Positions 16,907-18,706 of a stretch of DNA of 18,706 bases are shown piece after piece. Location of the stretch: NCBI GenBank assembly GCA_009724975.1, contig SRXB01000007.1, positions 1 to 18,706 of the forward strand, in the 5' to 3' direction. The notes below the pieces were generated by a model. It worked only from the letters and a program-made list of their open reading frames with translations, had not been told where the DNA came from and did no database searches. A program made the translations under genes and the position numbers. Each line of letters begins with the position of its first letter. Within the stretch, counting starts at the first letter, position 1. This DNA is from a bacterium (lineage in GTDB: Bacteria; Desulfobacterota; Deferrisomatia; Deferrisomatales; BM512).

Positions 16907-17536
16907 TTAGTTGCGGTTGTGGCGCGCTATTTCGGCGACAAAAGCCTCCACTTCCCGTCCGAGCGCCTCCAATTCGCCGTCATTCTCCAAAACCGCATCG
17001 GCGCGACGGACTTTTTGCCTTAAATCAATCTGGGAGGAAATTTTTCGCTCGGCTTCTTCGGCCCCGATGGAATCACGGGCCATCAACCGCGCCAGCTGCT
17101 TTTCCCGCGAGCAGGAAATGACGGCCACCAGGTCAAAATCGCCCTCCATTCCGGTTTCAAAGAGCAGCGGCACGCAATAGACCACAAGAGGATGGCTGTC
17201 CAAGAGTTTTTTTATGGTTTTTTTCGCCTCGGCGGCGATTTTGGGGTGCAAAATCGCCTCAAGCGCCCGCCTCTCCACCTCGTCGGCGAAGATGACGCGC
17301 CCAAGGGCCTCCCTGTCGAGGGCCCCATCGGCCCTGACCACTTCGCGTCCGAATCTCTCGGCAATCTCCCCAAGGGCGAGGCTCCCTGCCTCGACTACCT
17401 TGCGCGCAAGGATATCGGCGTCAACCACCGGAACCCCCAGCTTCTGCAAAAAACCGCAGGCCGCTGATTTTCCCGCGGCTATTGAGCCGGTAAGGCCGAT
17501 AAGCCTTACTTTCCGCGCCGGAAGGTTAATTTTCAT
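16907..17536 (-). CDS. coaE: Dephospho-CoA kinase
   Basis: This is a 209-residue P-loop kinase catalysing the last step of coenzyme A synthesis, phosphorylation of the 3'-hydroxyl of dephospho-CoA. Walker A is GLTGSIAAGKS (14-24), followed by the family's VVDADILAR (37-45) and the LID/CoA-binding region HPKIAAEAKK through VVYCVPLLFETGME. The C-terminal RLMARDSIGAEEAERKISSQ is the typical adenine/lid helix. Length is normal when started at ATG 17536; starts further upstream would add about 78 residues read from pgeF in another frame. The ATG lies 11 bp inside the end of pgeF, so expression is probably coupled to pgeF. Confidence 0.95.
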   Translation of the reverse strand: MKINLPARKVRLIGLTGSIAAGKSAACGFLQKLGVPVVDADILARKVVEAGSLALGEIAERFGREVVRADGALDREALGRVIFADEVERRALEAILHPKIAAEAKKTIKKLLDSHPLVVYCVPLLFETGMEGDFDLVAVISCSREKQLARLMARDSIGAEEAERKISSQIDLRQKVRRADAVLENDGELEALGREVEAFVAEIARHNRN

Positions 17537-18242
17537 GCGCAAATCCGATGAAGGAGCAAAGGCGGCCGGAATCGCCGCGCCTGAAGGAGTAAAAATAATC
17601 GGGGTTGCATCTGGTGCAAAGGCCGCTGGCAAAGGCGTTTTGCGACAAAACCCCCGCGCCCGAGAGCTCTTTAAGGCAAAAGCCTTCCAGATCGAAGAGA
17701 AATTTCCCCCCTTGCGTCGGCCTGAAAAATTCGGGGTGGCGCACTCCCGCCTCAAAAACATCGCCGCCAACCTCGAAGCAACAGCCGCCCAAGGCCGGGC
17801 CCAATAGAGCGATTATCTCGCCAGCTCGCGCTCCACCGGCGGTCATTTTGCCGACCGCTTCGGGAATTATCCCGTCGACGGCGCTGCGCCACCCCGCATG
17901 CACGGCGGCGACGCGCCTTGAACACGGGTCGAAAAGCAGCACCGGCATGCAGTCGGCTGTCTTTATGCCCATGAATACGCCTTTTTCCGGCTCGCCCTCC
18001 CAGGCGTCGGCTTCCTTGAGGTGGTTTTGCGGGAGCGGGGGGAGGATTTCTATTCCGTGAACCTGGGTCAGGAGAAGCAGTTTTTTTGCTCCTATTGCGC
18101 GAGCGAAGGTGGCCGCCTCCTCTTCTTTTGTAAAGTCGCCGACCTTGCGCGTGGTGAAGCCGTGGAGCGGGAAGTCCCCTTCGGGGAATCCGCGGCGGGC
18201 CAAAACCCCGTCCTTTATCTCCCAGCCGGTTTTTAGTATCAT
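17526..18242 (-). CDS. pgeF: Peptidoglycan editing factor PgeF / YfiH-family multicopper oxidase-like protein
   Basis: This is a 238-residue DUF152/YfiH family protein. The metal-site residues are present: H62 in TQVHG, C98 in KTADCMPVLL and H115 in AAVHAGWRS. GPALGGCCFEVG and the distal CTRCNPDYFYSFRRGDSG also match the family. Homologues are reported to remove misincorporated L-Ser from muropeptide precursors (PgeF) and, in vitro, to act as purine nucleoside phosphorylase or phenol oxidase, so the in vivo reaction is uncertain. ATG 18242 has AGGAG 9 nt upstream. It overlaps coaE by 11 bp downstream. Its start is only 6 bp from the start of the divergent DUF3108 gene. Confidence 0.92.
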   Translation of the reverse strand: MILKTGWEIKDGVLARRGFPEGDFPLHGFTTRKVGDFTKEEEAATFARAIGAKKLLLLTQVHGIEILPPLPQNHLKEADAWEGEPEKGVFMGIKTADCMPVLLFDPCSRRVAAVHAGWRSAVDGIIPEAVGKMTAGGARAGEIIALLGPALGGCCFEVGGDVFEAGVRHPEFFRPTQGGKFLFDLEGFCLKELSGAGVLSQNAFASGLCTRCNPDYFYSFRRGDSGRLCSFIGFAHEN

Positions 18243-18248
18243 TTTTGG

Positions 18249-18706
18249 ATGCTCCTGAAAAAATTCCCTACGCTGATACTGGTCTTGTCGCTTTGGGCGG
18301 CAGTCGCCTCCCCGTCTTTGGCCGCCTCGCCAAACTACCTTGGCGAAAAAGCGGGCTACGAGGTGAGCTGGTCGGGCATAAGCGCCGGAACCGCGGAACT
18401 TAAGGCGGAAACCGACGCCGAGGGGCGGAGCAAATTCACCGTCACCGCTAAGACCAACTCCGGCGTGGGCTTTCTCTACCCTCTGGATATCTCCTACAAC
18501 TCCACCGTCGGCCCCGATTTCGAATCAATCCTCTTCACCACCAGCGGCAGGGAGGGGTGGGGCGACCCGGTGGAAAAGAGGGTCGAATTCCTTAAAGAAG
18601 AGGGCGTCAGCAAATATTATAACAAAGGGGCCTTGCGAAACACAGTCAGCGTGACCCCCGATGTCCTCGACCCCATCTCCGTTATCTATTACTTCAGGCA
18701 AAAACC
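18249..18706 (+). CDS. DUF3108 domain protein, secreted (3' end outside window)
   Basis: 152 full codons are visible and the frame is open to the window end, so the gene is truncated by the window edge. Residues 1-25 are a signal peptide (MLLKKFPTLILVLSLW through SLAA). The mature part begins YLGEKAGYEVSWSGISAGTA, the conserved opening of DUF3108, continues with beta-strand-like repeats, and reaches the family's late motif DPISVIYYFRQK just before the window edge. Members are periplasmic or outer-membrane-associated beta-rich proteins of unknown function, often found in bacteria with outer membranes. The ribosome binding site before ATG 18249 is weak, and no other in-frame start lies nearby. 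Its promoter must lie inside pgeF. Confidence 0.82.
   Translation, partial: MLLKKFPTLILVLSLWAAVASPSLAASPNYLGEKAGYEVSWSGISAGTAELKAETDAEGRSKFTVTAKTNSGVGFLYPLDISYNSTVGPDFESILFTTSGREGWGDPVEKRVEFLKEEGVSKYYNKGALRNTVSVTPDVLDPISVIYYFRQK
18252..18256 (-). promoter_or_regulatory. Ribosome binding site (AGGAG) of pgeF, inside the divergent gene
   Basis: AGGAG on the minus strand lies 9 nt before the pgeF ATG and is the complement of codons 2-3 of the DUF3108 gene. The same bases therefore serve both genes. Confidence 0.6.

Noticed and set aside
17537..17770. N-terminal extension of coaE to 17770
   Set aside because: The added residues come from reading pgeF in another frame. The P-loop sits at its usual distance from ATG 17536.

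Overview
The window (18.7 kb, GC-rich) looks like chromosome from a Gram-negative, anaerobic, deltaproteobacterium-type organism, most likely in or near the Desulfuromonadota/Geobacter lineage. This placement is an inference. It rests on a lipopolysaccharide heptose gene (rfaE2), a periplasmic tetraheme c-type cytochrome module, an apparent selenoprotein, type IV pilus retraction (pilT), a REC-GAF-HD-GYP regulator, and a pgpA-pncC-thpR-recA-pilT-alaS gene order. No tRNA, rRNA, CRISPR array or insertion sequence was seen.

Layout. (1) 1-3659, plus strand: the 3' end of a beta-propeller-like protein of unknown function, a secreted LysM protein that starts inside it on a TTG codon, and rfaE2, which overlaps the LysM gene by ATGA. 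(2) 3656-5251, minus strand: a gene convergent with rfaE2 whose frame is interrupted by one TGA at 5125-5123. Reading that TGA as selenocysteine gives a 531-residue protein with a signal peptide, a Pro-Cys-Gly-Sec motif, a degenerate UshA/5'-nucleotidase-like domain, a helical and Pro/Ala linker, and four CxxCH heme sites. A stem-loop follows the TGA at the position expected of a bacterial SECIS. This is the most interesting locus. (3) 5441-13768, plus strand: a compact run of eight genes (REC-GAF-HD-GYP regulator, pgpA, pncC, thpR, recA, pilT, alaS, small phasin-like protein). Most gaps are under 35 bp; the exception is a 167-bp gap before the last gene that holds two copies of a 31-bp repeat. 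A rho-independent terminator at 13791-13817 closes the run. (4) 13837-18242, minus strand: pgeF and coaE (overlapping by 11 bp), then rho with an Ala-Pro-rich N-terminal insert and its own leader/promoter region, then a B12-binding-type radical SAM gene that is visibly more A+T-rich than its neighbours. (5) 18249-end, plus strand: the 5' part of a secreted DUF3108 protein, divergent from pgeF with only 6 bp between the two start codons.

How the genes fit together. Most of the window is housekeeping: recombination (RecA), translation (AlaRS), phospholipid head-group synthesis (PgpA), NAD-cycle salvage (PncC), CoA synthesis (CoaE), cell-wall editing (PgeF) and transcription termination (Rho). 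Accessory character is concentrated in the selenoprotein-cytochrome gene, the LysM/propeller pair, the c-di-GMP-type regulator upstream of recA-pilT, and the radical SAM gene.
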